Below are positions 1 to 7,563 of a stretch of 64,000 nucleotides of DNA, in pieces. The DNA comes from Planctomycetota bacterium. Its GTDB lineage: Bacteria; Planctomycetota; UBA1135; GCA-002686595. The stretch spans positions 237,891 to 301,890 of the forward strand of contig JAJDEW010000004.1 in the NCBI GenBank assembly GCA_029259595.1, given 5' to 3'. The notes beneath the pieces were generated by a model, which worked only from the letters and a program-made list of their open reading frames with translations, searched no databases and had not been told where the DNA came from. The translations under genes were made by a program, and so were the position numbers. Each line of letters begins with the position of its first letter. Positions within the stretch are counted from its first letter, which is position 1.

Positions 1-2145
1 GCCCGCGACGTGTGCGCGCGTCTCCTCCCCTTCGAAGTGAACGGTCAGGCTCTGCCCCGAGCGGGGCACGGGCCGACGCACGGCCGCCAGCGTATGCGGA
101 TCATGAACCTCGACGGCCCAGGACGGACGGCTCGAGCCGGACTCGGGGGGCCCCGCGAGCGGATCCCGCGGACCGCGCAGCGAAAACTGGCCCTGATCGT
201 CGGTGACGGTCACCGAGCTCCCGAACCCGGGAGCGGCCCCATCGACGTAGCGGGTCGCGGTCGACGAACCACGGCCCCCGTCGGCACGCACCGGCACCAG
301 CGCGACGGTCATCCCCGCCAGCGGCAGGCCGCCGGGTCCCAGGACGACGCCTTCGGTCTCGACCAGCGCGCCCGCCAGCACGAGCCGCAGGTCCTGCTCG
401 CTCCCGACTCCGAGATCGGCTTGGACGGGTGCGAAGCCGGCCAGGTAAGCGACCAGCGAGCGACCCGACTCCGAGTCATCGAGCGTCAAGTCCAGTTCGA
501 AGCGCCCGTTCGCGTCCGCGCGAGCGAAGGCGGAACCGGAGCGAACCTCCGCTCCGGCCGCCGGGCGACCGTCCTCGAAGAGGACGTGGCCGCCGACGCG
601 CGCGAGCGCGTCGAGCCGTGGGAGGACCACGTTCCAATCCCAGGTCGAGCTCGTCGGGAGCGGCAGACGCAGCTCGCGCTGGAACCCTTGTGCGAGCGGA
701 ACGATGCGGACGAAGACGCCCGGTCCGAGCGGGACCTCTTCCCAGACGAAGTGCCCGGGCGGAAGGACGCGCGCGGCGTCGGCGCCGGTGTGGACGGGAT
801 GCGGTAGCTGCTCGAAGAGCGCGACGGGGCGGTCGAGCACCGTGAGAGCCGCTTCGTCGAGACCGAGCTCGAGCCGCGCGGATACCGGCTGCCCCAGGTC
901 GTCCACGACCCGCCCCGCCAGCTGGATCGTCGGCGCGACGACGATCCGCAGATCGCCGAGGCCAGCCGTTCCCGCGCTCAAGTTCGCCGCGAGGATCGTG
1001 CGCAGACCGAAGTCGTGAGCGACGAGCCGCCGGGGCCGCTCGGACGCTGTGGACCAGGCCGCGGGCTGGTCGAAACGGAAGGTCCCGTTCCAGGCGCTGC
1101 GCGCGAGCTCTTCCCGGCTCTCGCCGTCCTTTCCGGAGGCGACAATGGCGACGCCCGCGAGCGGCAGGCCGTACAGATCGAGCACCTGGCCCGCGACTTC
1201 CGCGGCGGGCGCGGTCGTCTCGGAGAGCGCTTCTTCGGCGTTCTCCGGCATGTTCTCGAAGCGCTCCGCCCGCTCGCGCTCGGGGGCCTCGAGGCCTCCG
1301 GTCGCGGCGGCGGCCTCCGAAGCGGGGCCCGTCATCGCTCGCACGGGGCTGCGCCCTTCGAACGTCGTCACCCGGGGTTGCTCCGGTCCGCTCGCGAAAG
1401 CATCCGGAGCCGGTCGGTCCGCGATCCGGACCCCGGCACCGGGATCGTCGAAGAGGACCGCGGCGAGCGTGATCGAAACGAACACGGCGGCGGCTCGAGT
1501 CGCGAGCGGGACGCCCTGGAACCAGGTCCCCCCCGGTCCTTGCGGGGGAACGCTACGGATCGGCCCCGTCTCGAGCGCCGACGGTCCACCGGCGAGCGGC
1601 AAGAGGGCCTGGAACCAGACGTGACGCTCTCCGTCGTGCACTTCGTCGAGCAGCTCGCGAAGCTTGCCACGCGCGCGGAACAGCCGCTTGCGAACGGCGT
1701 TGTCGGAACTGTGCGTGCGCTCGGCGATGTCCTGGGTCGAAAGGCCCTGGAAGTAGCGCATCACGACGGTCGCGCGGTACGGCTCCTCCAGCCGGCCCAC
1801 GGCTTCGAGCACCTGGTTCATGACCGAGCTCTTGGCGACGTCGTCGACCGTCGATGCGTCGGTCTCGTCCCGTGCGACCTGCGCTTCGCGATGCCGTCGG
1901 CGTGTGTTGCCGCGGCTCACACGGCGGGCCAGGTTGAAGGCCACCCGCCCCAACCAGGCGCGCAGTTGGCGCACGTTCTCACCGTAGCGCGGAGGCGAGA
2001 CCAGCGCCGCCAGCATCGTCTCCTGCATCACGTCGTCGGCCCCATTCGGATCGCGGACGAGCGAGTGAGCCAGGGTCCGCACCCAGGGGGCCTGGGCCAG
2101 GAGCAGGTCGGAGTCGATCAACGTGGAGTCTTCGCTCATGGCCAT
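1..2145 (-). CDS. ECF-type sigma factor fused to membrane segment and carboxypeptidase-regulatory-like repeats (3' end beyond window)
   Basis: The reading frame is open from the ATG at 2145 to the window edge (715 codons, no stop), so the C-terminus is missing. Residues ~15-85 are sigma region 2 (RDPNGADDVMQETM); ~108-165 are region 4 with a helix-turn-helix (GLSTQDIAERTHSSDNAVRK, then RLFRARGKL). A short hydrophobic segment at ~216-232 (RAAAVFVSITLAAVLF) follows. The rest is extended sequence with at least four units of the CarboxypepD_reg type (GQVLDLYGLPLAGV, GRVVDDLGQPV, GHVLFEDGRPAAGAEV, GVVLGPGGLPLAGM), predicted outside the membrane. In-frame ATGs lie at 2145 and 2139. ECF factors direct RNA polymerase to stress or envelope promoters; sensing through the fused outer part is inference. 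Confidence 0.85.
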   Translation of the reverse strand, partial: MAMSEDSTLIDSDLLLAQAPWVRTLAHSLVRDPNGADDVMQETMLAALVSPPRYGENVRQLRAWLGRVAFNLARRVSRGNTRRRHREAQVARDETDASTVDDVAKSSVMNQVLEAVGRLEEPYRATVVMRYFQGLSTQDIAERTHSSDNAVRKRLFRARGKLRELLDEVHDGERHVWFQALLPLAGGPSALETGPIRSVPPQGPGGTWFQGVPLATRAAAVFVSITLAAVLFDDPGAGVRIADRPAPDAFASGPEQPRVTTFEGRSPVRAMTGPASEAAAATGGLEAPERERAERFENMPENAEEALSETTAPAAEVAGQVLDLYGLPLAGVAIVASGKDGESREELARSAWNGTFRFDQPAAWSTASERPRRLVAHDFGLRTILAANLSAGTAGLGDLRIVVAPTIQLAGRVVDDLGQPVSARLELGLDEAALTVLDRPVALFEQLPHPVHTGADAARVLPPGHFVWEEVPLGPGVFVRIVPLAQGFQRELRLPLPTSSTWDWNVVLPRLDALARVGGHVLFEDGRPAAGAEVRSGSAFARADANGRFELDLTLDDSESGRSLVAYLAGFAPVQADLGVGSEQDLRLVLAGALVETEGVVLGPGGLPLAGMTVALVPVRADGGRGSSTATRYVDGAAPGFGSSVTVTDDQGQFSLRGPRDPLAGPPESGSSRPSWAVEVHDPHTLAAVRRPVPRSGQSLTVHFEGEETRAHVAG

Positions 2146-2180
2146 TCGTCGGGGAGTGCGGTCCGTGGAGGTCCTTGTAG

Positions 2181-2281
2181 CCTAGCAGTCCGACGAAAAA
2201 GTGCCTTGGAAGCGATGCGGGGAGACCGGGCCTTCTGGAGCCGAACAGCGCGCCGGACGACCTTCTCGATCGGGCTGCAAG
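2181..2281 (-). repeat. Dispersed inverted-repeat element, copy A (short form)
   Basis: About 100 bp between the sigma-factor start and the end of the SPFH gene. Read on the minus strand it begins TTGCAGCCCGATCGAGAAGG and ends TTTTTCGTCGGACTGCTAGG; the ends are imperfect inverted repeats. The inner block CGGCGCGCTG followed by CCAGAAGGCCCGG is shared with copy B near 26.2 kb and, less exactly, with copy C near 34.0 kb. No protein is encoded. The remaining ~95 bp up to the SPFH stop shows nothing I recognise. Confidence 0.65.
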
Positions 2282-2377
2282 CTGGGACGACTTCCAAAGG
2301 GTCTGGGTTCCGCCCGGACCGCCCAGAAGGCCGCTTTCTGCCGGTGTAGAGGGGGGTCGCAGGCCCGCGCCATCCGC

Positions 2378-3244
2378 TCAGACCCGGCGTAGGGCCTTCT
2401 TGGCGCCCCTCTGCTGCGCCTTGCGCCGGATCCGATCCTGCTTCTGCGAGGCGCGGGGGGTCGGAGACGTCGGTACGGCCGGCACGCGCACGATTCGCGC
2501 CCGGCGGCGGACCCGGGCCCGGGCGCGGATCTCGCGGTCGATGGCCCGGAGCGCGCGCCGGCGCGGAAGGATGCCGCCACTGACGAGCGGCAGCCCCAGC
2601 CGGAGTGCGAGCCCGTTCTCCACCAGCGAGGCGAGGCCGCGCCGGCGCTCGCGCACCGTGTCACCGAGCTGCACCAGACGCAGGGTCACGCGCGATGCCC
2701 GAATGCTCGTGAAGCCGACCTGCTCGATCACGACGCCCCAGGCCTCCAGCCGGCCCGCGAGAGCCCGCTCCAGCTCGCCGTCCAAGCCTTCCACCTTGCT
2801 CAGGGCAGTGCGCGAACGGGACCAGAGCACTTCCATCACCGAGATGCCGGACAGCTCCCGCATCGCACGCTCGAGGTCGTCGACCTCGACCAGGGCCTTG
2901 CGCACGTCGACGATGCGGTAGACCAGGTTGACGTCGACCTCGTAGACCAAGCCCTCGAAGTTCGTGAGTCGCTGTTCCGCCAGATCGAGCGTCCGCGCGC
3001 GGGTCGGAACGACCTCGAGCTTCTGAAAGAACGGGATCAGGAAGCGAAAGCCGGGCTCCACGACCGTGGTCGCCCGCCCGAGGCTGAAAAGCAGGCCTGT
3101 ATTGCCCGACTCGACCGTCCGCCCCATCGAGCGAAAGAAGGCGTAACCTGCCGGAGCCAGGGCGAAGAGGTTCTCGCGCACGGTCTCGAAGACCCACTCC
3201 TGGATTCCGGAGAGGAGCGTGTCGACGAAGCCCGCGGCAGTCAC
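2378..3244 (-). CDS. SPFH/band-7 domain protein (second of a pair)
   Basis: 288 aa, GTG start at 3244. The SPFH (stomatin/prohibitin/flotillin) core is visible from about residue 45 to 190: a glycine turn (GNTGLLFSLGRA), the strand EPGFRFLIPFFQKLEVV, RTLDL, and the YEVDVNLVYRIVDVRKALVEV segment. The C-terminus (~200-288) is Arg/Lys-rich and probably disordered. The domain normally oligomerises on the inner face of membranes and scaffolds proteases or transporters. It lies 49 bp downstream of a second SPFH gene on the same strand, so the two are probably cotranscribed. No NfeD or FtsH-type partner gene is adjacent. Exact function unknown. Confidence 0.75.
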   Translation of the reverse strand: MTAAGFVDTLLSGIQEWVFETVRENLFALAPAGYAFFRSMGRTVESGNTGLLFSLGRATTVVEPGFRFLIPFFQKLEVVPTRARTLDLAEQRLTNFEGLVYEVDVNLVYRIVDVRKALVEVDDLERAMRELSGISVMEVLWSRSRTALSKVEGLDGELERALAGRLEAWGVVIEQVGFTSIRASRVTLRLVQLGDTVRERRRGLASLVENGLALRLGLPLVSGGILPRRRALRAIDREIRARARVRRRARIVRVPAVPTSPTPRASQKQDRIRRKAQQRGAKKALRRV

Positions 3245-3293
3245 GCCTCGCCCCGCATCCGTGGCGACGATCGCATCGAACGCGCGCGGGTTC

Positions 3294-4004
3294 TCATTCC
3301 GCGCTGTCGCCTGGGCGCTCGGCCGCAGGAGGAGGAGTCGCCGCGGGCCCGCTCGGGGCGGTCGTCGGGGGTGCGAGCTCCGTTCGGGGTCCGTCCCCGG
3401 TCCCCGTCGCGATCACGGCGCCCGTCACGAGCGCGACCGAAGCCTCCGCACCGAGCCCTTCGCTCCGGAAGGCGTGGTAGAGCTCGAGCCGCTCGCGCGC
3501 CAGGAGGTCGAGCTGGGTGATTTCGAGCGAAGCCGGCGAAGGCGAGATGTTCGAGAACCCGAACTGCAGGATGCGCACGCCCCATTGATCTTCGACTTCC
3601 GCGAGCTCGTGGTGGATCCGCGCGACCATCGCCGCCGTCTCCTGGACCGAACCGCGGTCCTGCTCTTGAACGACCTTCTGAACCGCAATGACGACACGGT
3701 TCTGCAGCCCGGTCACCAGGTCGTCGATCTCGATCATGGCCTTGCGCAGGTCCATGATCTGGTACATCACCTTGCAGTCGACCTCGTAGACGAGGTTGTC
3801 GCGCAGCTGGATCACCTGCGGCTCGAGGTCGAGCGTGGTGTGGCGCGTGTCCTCGATCTCGTATTTCTGGATGATCGGAAGCTTGAAGCGAACGCCGGGA
3901 CCGACGACTTCCTGGGCCCGCCCCAGCGTGTACTTGAGACCGTGCTGGCCGTCGTAGATCACGACGAAGACGCCCGTAATGTTCTCGAGGAGCTCGAGCA
4001 GCAT
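3294..4004 (-). CDS. SPFH/band-7 domain protein (first of a pair)
   Basis: 236 aa, ATG start at 4004. The same SPFH pattern as its downstream neighbour: GQHGLKYTLGRAQEVV, GPGVRFKLPIIQKYEIED, TLDLEPQVIQLRDNLVYEVD and MDLRKAMIEIDDLVTGLQNR. The two proteins are clearly homologous over ~150 residues but differ at both ends. The C-terminal ~45 residues are Pro/Ala/Thr-rich. A weakly hydrophobic N-terminus (NITGVFVVIYDG) may tether it to a membrane. Two adjacent paralogs suggest a hetero-oligomeric ring such as HflK/HflC or prohibitin pairs, but that is inference. Confidence 0.75.
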   Translation of the reverse strand: MLLELLENITGVFVVIYDGQHGLKYTLGRAQEVVGPGVRFKLPIIQKYEIEDTRHTTLDLEPQVIQLRDNLVYEVDCKVMYQIMDLRKAMIEIDDLVTGLQNRVVIAVQKVVQEQDRGSVQETAAMVARIHHELAEVEDQWGVRILQFGFSNISPSPASLEITQLDLLARERLELYHAFRSEGLGAEASVALVTGAVIATGTGDGPRTELAPPTTAPSGPAATPPPAAERPGDSAE

Positions 4005-4080
4005 GGGCGCCTAATTACGCGACGCCTGAGCCGAGATCAAGCGCGGGCGGTGAGCACCATCCGATTCGGACGCTCCCGAC

Positions 4081-4197
4081 GGACGCCCCGGGAGTCCGTC
4101 GACCCAGCGCTTCGGATGCCAGGGCGTCGGCATCCGCGGGGGACGGCAACCGCAAACGCGGACGAATCCGTGGCTGCGGCGAGGTTTCAGGTGTCGT
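4081..4197 (-). repeat. Dispersed inverted-repeat element, copy E (degenerate end)
   Basis: Sits between the upstream SPFH start and the stop of the coiled-coil gene. On the minus strand it carries a 29-base block, GCGGATGCCGACGCCCTGGC then ATCCGAAGC, that matches copy D near 44.77 kb at 28 of 29 positions in the opposite orientation. It also shares CGCAGCCACGGATTCG with copy B near 26.29 kb. The terminal repeat is degraded (GTCGACGGACTCCCGG). Confidence 0.6.
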
Positions 4198-4203
4198 GAA
4201 GGC

Positions 4204-5007
4204 TCAGCCGCGCTGCTGCAAGCCACAGTTCTGTCGATACACGGCATGGAGGAGCAGGCGCTTCTTGGTCACGAGGCGATCGCGTCGGTCGAGACCCTGA
4301 ACGCCGCGATGGCCTGACGACCAACCTTCTCGATCCCGGAGGCGTTCGATGTCCCCGATCGCCGCCTCCGCCTCGGACAGGCTCTGATTCAACTTGGCGA
4401 TCCGGCGCTCGAAGACGCCGACCTCCGCGGCCCGCTCGGAGCGGCGATCCTCGATGGCATGCTTGCGTTCACCACGGGCGACCTCGCCCACGAGTTCGAG
4501 CATGCGCACCTGGAAGTCCTCATGGGTGACCCGACCCTCGAGCAGCTCGACACCGAGTGCGGTCAAGCTCTCTCGCAGCCCACAACCGCCCTCCGCGTCG
4601 AAGAGCGTGGGACCCGGCGCCGCGCTGACCGCATCGGCACGCATCCGCTCCGACTGGCGCCTGAGCTCTTCGAGCTCGTCGCGCGCGCGGTCGCGCGAGC
4701 GGATCATCTGCTCGCGCGATTGCTCGAGCTCCTGGAGGAACGTCGCGGGAGACACCCCACGGACCGAACGGGCCTGCTCCTGGATGCGATCGAGGAGCCG
4801 CTGGCGGATCTCCTCACCGACGAGCGCGGCGCGCTCCTTGGCAAGATCCTCGAAGTGCTGCTCGAGGACCTCGGCGACCGAAGCGTCGACGAGACTCGAG
4901 AACGAACCCGTGCCGATCGCCTTCAGGACCCTGCCACCAGCGAGCGGCAGGTCCGACGCATCTCCAGGCGCGTTTCCGTCGCCGGGAGGAGGGAATGAAC
5001 TACGCAT
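4204..5007 (-). CDS. Coiled-coil protein of unknown function
   Basis: 267 aa from the ATG at 5007, chosen because GAAGG precedes it and because the upstream in-frame GTG at 5091 lies only 9 bp beyond a 12-bp hairpin. The middle (~65-145) and the end (~180-235) are charged heptad-like helices (LEQSREQMIRSRDRARDELE; RRIAKLNQSLSEAEAAIGDI), indicating a coiled coil. Between them is a short apparently folded part (GVELLEGRVTHEDFQVRMLE). No signal peptide or membrane segment. I do not recognise the family; a role as a structural or adaptor protein is only a guess. It may be cotranscribed with the SPFH genes downstream. Confidence 0.6.
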   Translation of the reverse strand: MRSSFPPPGDGNAPGDASDLPLAGGRVLKAIGTGSFSSLVDASVAEVLEQHFEDLAKERAALVGEEIRQRLLDRIQEQARSVRGVSPATFLQELEQSREQMIRSRDRARDELEELRRQSERMRADAVSAAPGPTLFDAEGGCGLRESLTALGVELLEGRVTHEDFQVRMLELVGEVARGERKHAIEDRRSERAAEVGVFERRIAKLNQSLSEAEAAIGDIERLRDREGWSSGHRGVQGLDRRDRLVTKKRLLLHAVYRQNCGLQQRG

Positions 5008-5100
5008 ACGACCTTCGCCAGGCCTCTCGACCCGGCCACCTTCCTTGTGAACCAGGATCGATTGTAGGGCCGCGGCCGTGATTCTGCCCACCCCTGCTCC

Positions 5101-5129
5101 CGCAGCCCGCCGAAGAACGGCGGGCTGCG
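5101..5129. terminator. Perfect 12-bp inverted repeat, 5-nt loop
   Basis: CGCAGCCCGCCG, loop AAGAA, then CGGCGGGCTGCG. It lies downstream of the secreted-protein gene on the minus strand and just upstream of the coiled-coil gene. There is no T-run, so it may be a backup terminator or an mRNA end-stabiliser. Confidence 0.5.
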
Positions 5130-5174
5130 GTCGAGGAGGCCGTCACGGATCAGGCCCGTGCGCCCCCGCGTGTC

Positions 5175-5204
5175 AAAAAAATTCGCCGGGGCGAGCAGCC
5201 CCGG
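5175..5204 (-). terminator. Intrinsic terminator of the secreted-protein gene
   Basis: On the minus strand, immediately after the stop codon at 5210-5212, a 7-bp stem (CCGGGGC / GCCCCGG, loop TGCTC) is followed by CGAA and seven T residues. This is the clearest Rho-independent terminator in the window. Confidence 0.8.
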
Positions 5205-5209
5205 GCCCC

Positions 5210-6277
5210 TCAGAGGCCCAAGACGAGATCGATCGCGTTGTTGAGCGCAATCGTGCCGGGAACGAAGGTCGATCCGTGAGCGAACAGGTTCGCGCCCAGC
5301 AAGGCCACGTCGTTGGGAATCGCGATCGAGTGCGCCCCGAAGCCGACGTTGGCGGGCAGGAAGGGCGGCAGGCAGAGCAGCTCCCCGACGACCGTCCCCG
5401 AGAGGATGATGCCGGGCGGCGCTACGCCACCGGTTCCGAGCGAGACGATGCTCGCCAGGGCGCCCGGCGTCGCGATGTCGATCGTCGAAACCCAGTTCGT
5501 CCCGAGCACCGGGTTCGTCAGCGAGGCGAAGCCCGCCGGGTTGATGCCCGCCCCGTTGCGCGGCGTGGCCGAGGCGAGGGTCCCCGAACCCTCCGTGCAA
5601 GCCCGAATGACCCAGTTGCCCGCGTAGAAGAGCGGGCAGAGGATCGACCAAGTCGACGGATCCAGCCAACCCGTGCTGAGCTCGTCGAGCAGGTTCAGGC
5701 CGGGAGTGCAGGTTCCCGAACCGCCGTTGTCGGTGAAGAAGTTCGCCGCATAGCCCCCGCCACAGCTGCCGTTCGGATTGATGTTCATCCGGAAGGCGAC
5801 GACGTAGTCATCGCTGACGACCACGTTGAAGTTCGAGAGATCGACCGTGTTGAGTCCGGTGCTGATCAGCTGCACGCTCGCGGACTGGTCCGCATTCAGG
5901 TCGAAGATCTTCGTGCCCAGGACCGCCGTCCCGTTGCCGTTGAACGTCACGCTTCCCTCGTAGATCTCGACGTTCGCCGTGGCGTTGAAGCCGCCACCTC
6001 CGCCCGTGTGGCCGAACCCGACCGAGACCGTGTTGAGCTTCTGCGGAGGCGTCCCGGGGGGCATCTGGAAATAGGTTCCCACCGCCTCGCCTTCGCACAG
6101 TCCGGGAATGATGCTCACGTTCTGAAAGCCCGACGGGACCTGAGCCAGGGTGTCGTTTTTCCAGAAGGTGTCCGTGCCATTGGGGCAGGTCTGGGCGTGG
6201 ACCACCGCCGAAGCCGAGAAGCCCACCACCATGCTGAAGGCGACGGTGGTGAACAGGGACAATGTGGATCGCGCCAT
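5210..6277 (-). CDS. Secreted protein with Planctomycete-type C-terminal domain
   Basis: 355 aa from the ATG at 6277; the frame extends further upstream but this methionine opens a clear Sec signal peptide (residues 1-28: Arg, hydrophobic SLFTTVAFSMVVGF, ending ASAVVHAQ). The body is rich in Gly, Asn, Thr and Ser with several Cys (TCPNG, GLCEGE, NGSCGGGY), typical of an exported beta-sandwich. The last ~100 residues (TIDIATPGALASIVSLG ... IPNDVALLGANLFAHG ... IDLVLGL) resemble a small beta domain that recurs at the C-termini of Planctomycete secreted proteins, from memory of the family. Function unknown. Monocistronic, with its own terminator. Confidence 0.75.
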   Translation of the reverse strand: MARSTLSLFTTVAFSMVVGFSASAVVHAQTCPNGTDTFWKNDTLAQVPSGFQNVSIIPGLCEGEAVGTYFQMPPGTPPQKLNTVSVGFGHTGGGGGFNATANVEIYEGSVTFNGNGTAVLGTKIFDLNADQSASVQLISTGLNTVDLSNFNVVVSDDYVVAFRMNINPNGSCGGGYAANFFTDNGGSGTCTPGLNLLDELSTGWLDPSTWSILCPLFYAGNWVIRACTEGSGTLASATPRNGAGINPAGFASLTNPVLGTNWVSTIDIATPGALASIVSLGTGGVAPPGIILSGTVVGELLCLPPFLPANVGFGAHSIAIPNDVALLGANLFAHGSTFVPGTIALNNAIDLVLGL

Positions 6278-6492
6278 GGTCGAGTCGACTCCGTGAGAGA
6301 GGTCGTTGGAGTCCTCCCGCCGCGAGCGGGAGGGGAAATCGCTTCTGAGCGTACCACAAGGTGCGGGTCTTGGAATTCGCTCAGAGATCCTCATCCTGCC
6401 TCCCGACGGGGGCCGATAGCTGGCCGGGGGGGTCGGTCCTCGCCTCCATTTCCCCGGCCGGAAACGAGGACCTCTCCCCCGGATCAGCCGTG

Positions 6493-7563
6493 ATGAACAG
6501 CCCCATCGAAACTCCGCGCTCGAGCCCGGAGGCCCTCGCCAACTTGGTCGCCCGTTGCCGTTGGCTCGCGACCTTCATCGAGGCCCTGCCGAGGCTGCCG
6601 GAGCGGAGCGAGGCCCCTTTCCTGCACGCCCAGCTGGACGAGGCCTTGAACGGCCTGAGCAGCGCGGTCCGTCGCCATCGCGGTGAGGAGCGTCGCGAGA
6701 AGAAGCGCTCGGAGGAAGGCGCGGAGAAGAAGGGCGAGGGCTTCCTCGGACTCTTCCGCCGCTCGAAGTCGAAGCAGGAAGCCGAGCCCGAAGTCGAGAT
6801 CGAGGATTCCGAGAGCGGTCGCACGGACGGCCTCATCGGCAACTCGTGGACGATTCCCCTACCGGACCTCATCGGATTCTTGGCCTCTTGCAAGAAAGTC
6901 GGCGTGCTGTGGGTCTACAGCCCGGAGGAAACGTTCCTCATCGAGATCAAGAATGGCAGCCTGATCCACGCCACGAGCGACCGGACTCCCTCTGGCTTGC
7001 GAATCGGCGAGATCCTGGTGCAGCAGGGCGTGCTCTCGCAGGACGAGCTCGAGGACTTCGTCGCCGGCAGCGAAGGTTCGATGGGCATGCTCGGAAACGC
7101 TCTGGTCGAGGGTGGGATCATCACCAAGGAGAACCTCGATGGTGCGCTCGACTACCAGGTGCGCCAGATCTTCCAACGCCTCATGGTCGCGGATGACTCG
7201 CTCTTCCGATTCCAGGAAGGCATGGAGCTGACCCTCGCGCACCACGTTCACCTCAACGCGACACAGGTGATGCTCGAGGCCGCCCGCATCCGTGACGAGC
7301 ATCTCAACCAAGCCGCCGAGGCCATGTCGAACGCCATCAAGTCGGCGGCGGCCGACCCTTCGGAGGTCACGTCGCTCTTGTCCTCGCTCGAGGACCGGCC
7401 CAAGGCGCCCCGGGACGAATCGCACGAGACTTCCGCGAACGCTCAGGAGCCCAGCGGAGGGGGCGGCGATACGCCCGAAGCCGTGCTGTCCACCAAGGGC
7501 CCTCGTCCGGACGAAGAGTCCGTCGCGAAGGACGGCTCGGACGCCCGCAACTCGCGCTCCTGA
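6493..7563 (+). CDS. DUF4388 (PATAN-type) domain protein
   Basis: 356 aa from the ATG at 6493. The N-terminal ~75 residues are helical, followed by a charged linker (RREKKRSEEGAEKKGEG). Residues ~115-270 hold a DUF4388 domain: SWTIPLPDLIGFLASCKKVG, then ETFLIEIKNGSLIHA, GLRIGEILVQQGVLSQDELE, LGNALVEGGIITKENLD and FRFQEG. The middle motif resembles the N-terminal domain of type II secretion ATPases. Such domains usually occur in cytoplasmic signalling or gliding-regulation proteins. The C-terminus (~290-356) is low complexity. Its last 121 bp overlap the convergent gene on the other strand. Confidence 0.8.
   Translation: MNSPIETPRSSPEALANLVARCRWLATFIEALPRLPERSEAPFLHAQLDEALNGLSSAVRRHRGEERREKKRSEEGAEKKGEGFLGLFRRSKSKQEAEPEVEIEDSESGRTDGLIGNSWTIPLPDLIGFLASCKKVGVLWVYSPEETFLIEIKNGSLIHATSDRTPSGLRIGEILVQQGVLSQDELEDFVAGSEGSMGMLGNALVEGGIITKENLDGALDYQVRQIFQRLMVADDSLFRFQEGMELTLAHHVHLNATQVMLEAARIRDEHLNQAAEAMSNAIKSAAADPSEVTSLLSSLEDRPKAPRDESHETSANAQEPSGGGGDTPEAVLSTKGPRPDEESVAKDGSDARNSRS

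Noticed and set aside
10..807. Long plus-strand open frame at the left edge
   Set aside because: It lies antisense to the fused sigma-factor gene, whose minus frame shows clear sigma and repeat motifs; the plus frame has an Arg/Pro-rich, domain-free translation.
1015..2349. 444-codon plus-strand frame
   Set aside because: Antisense to sigma regions 2 and 4 of the fused gene; no domain, composition typical of a high-GC shadow.
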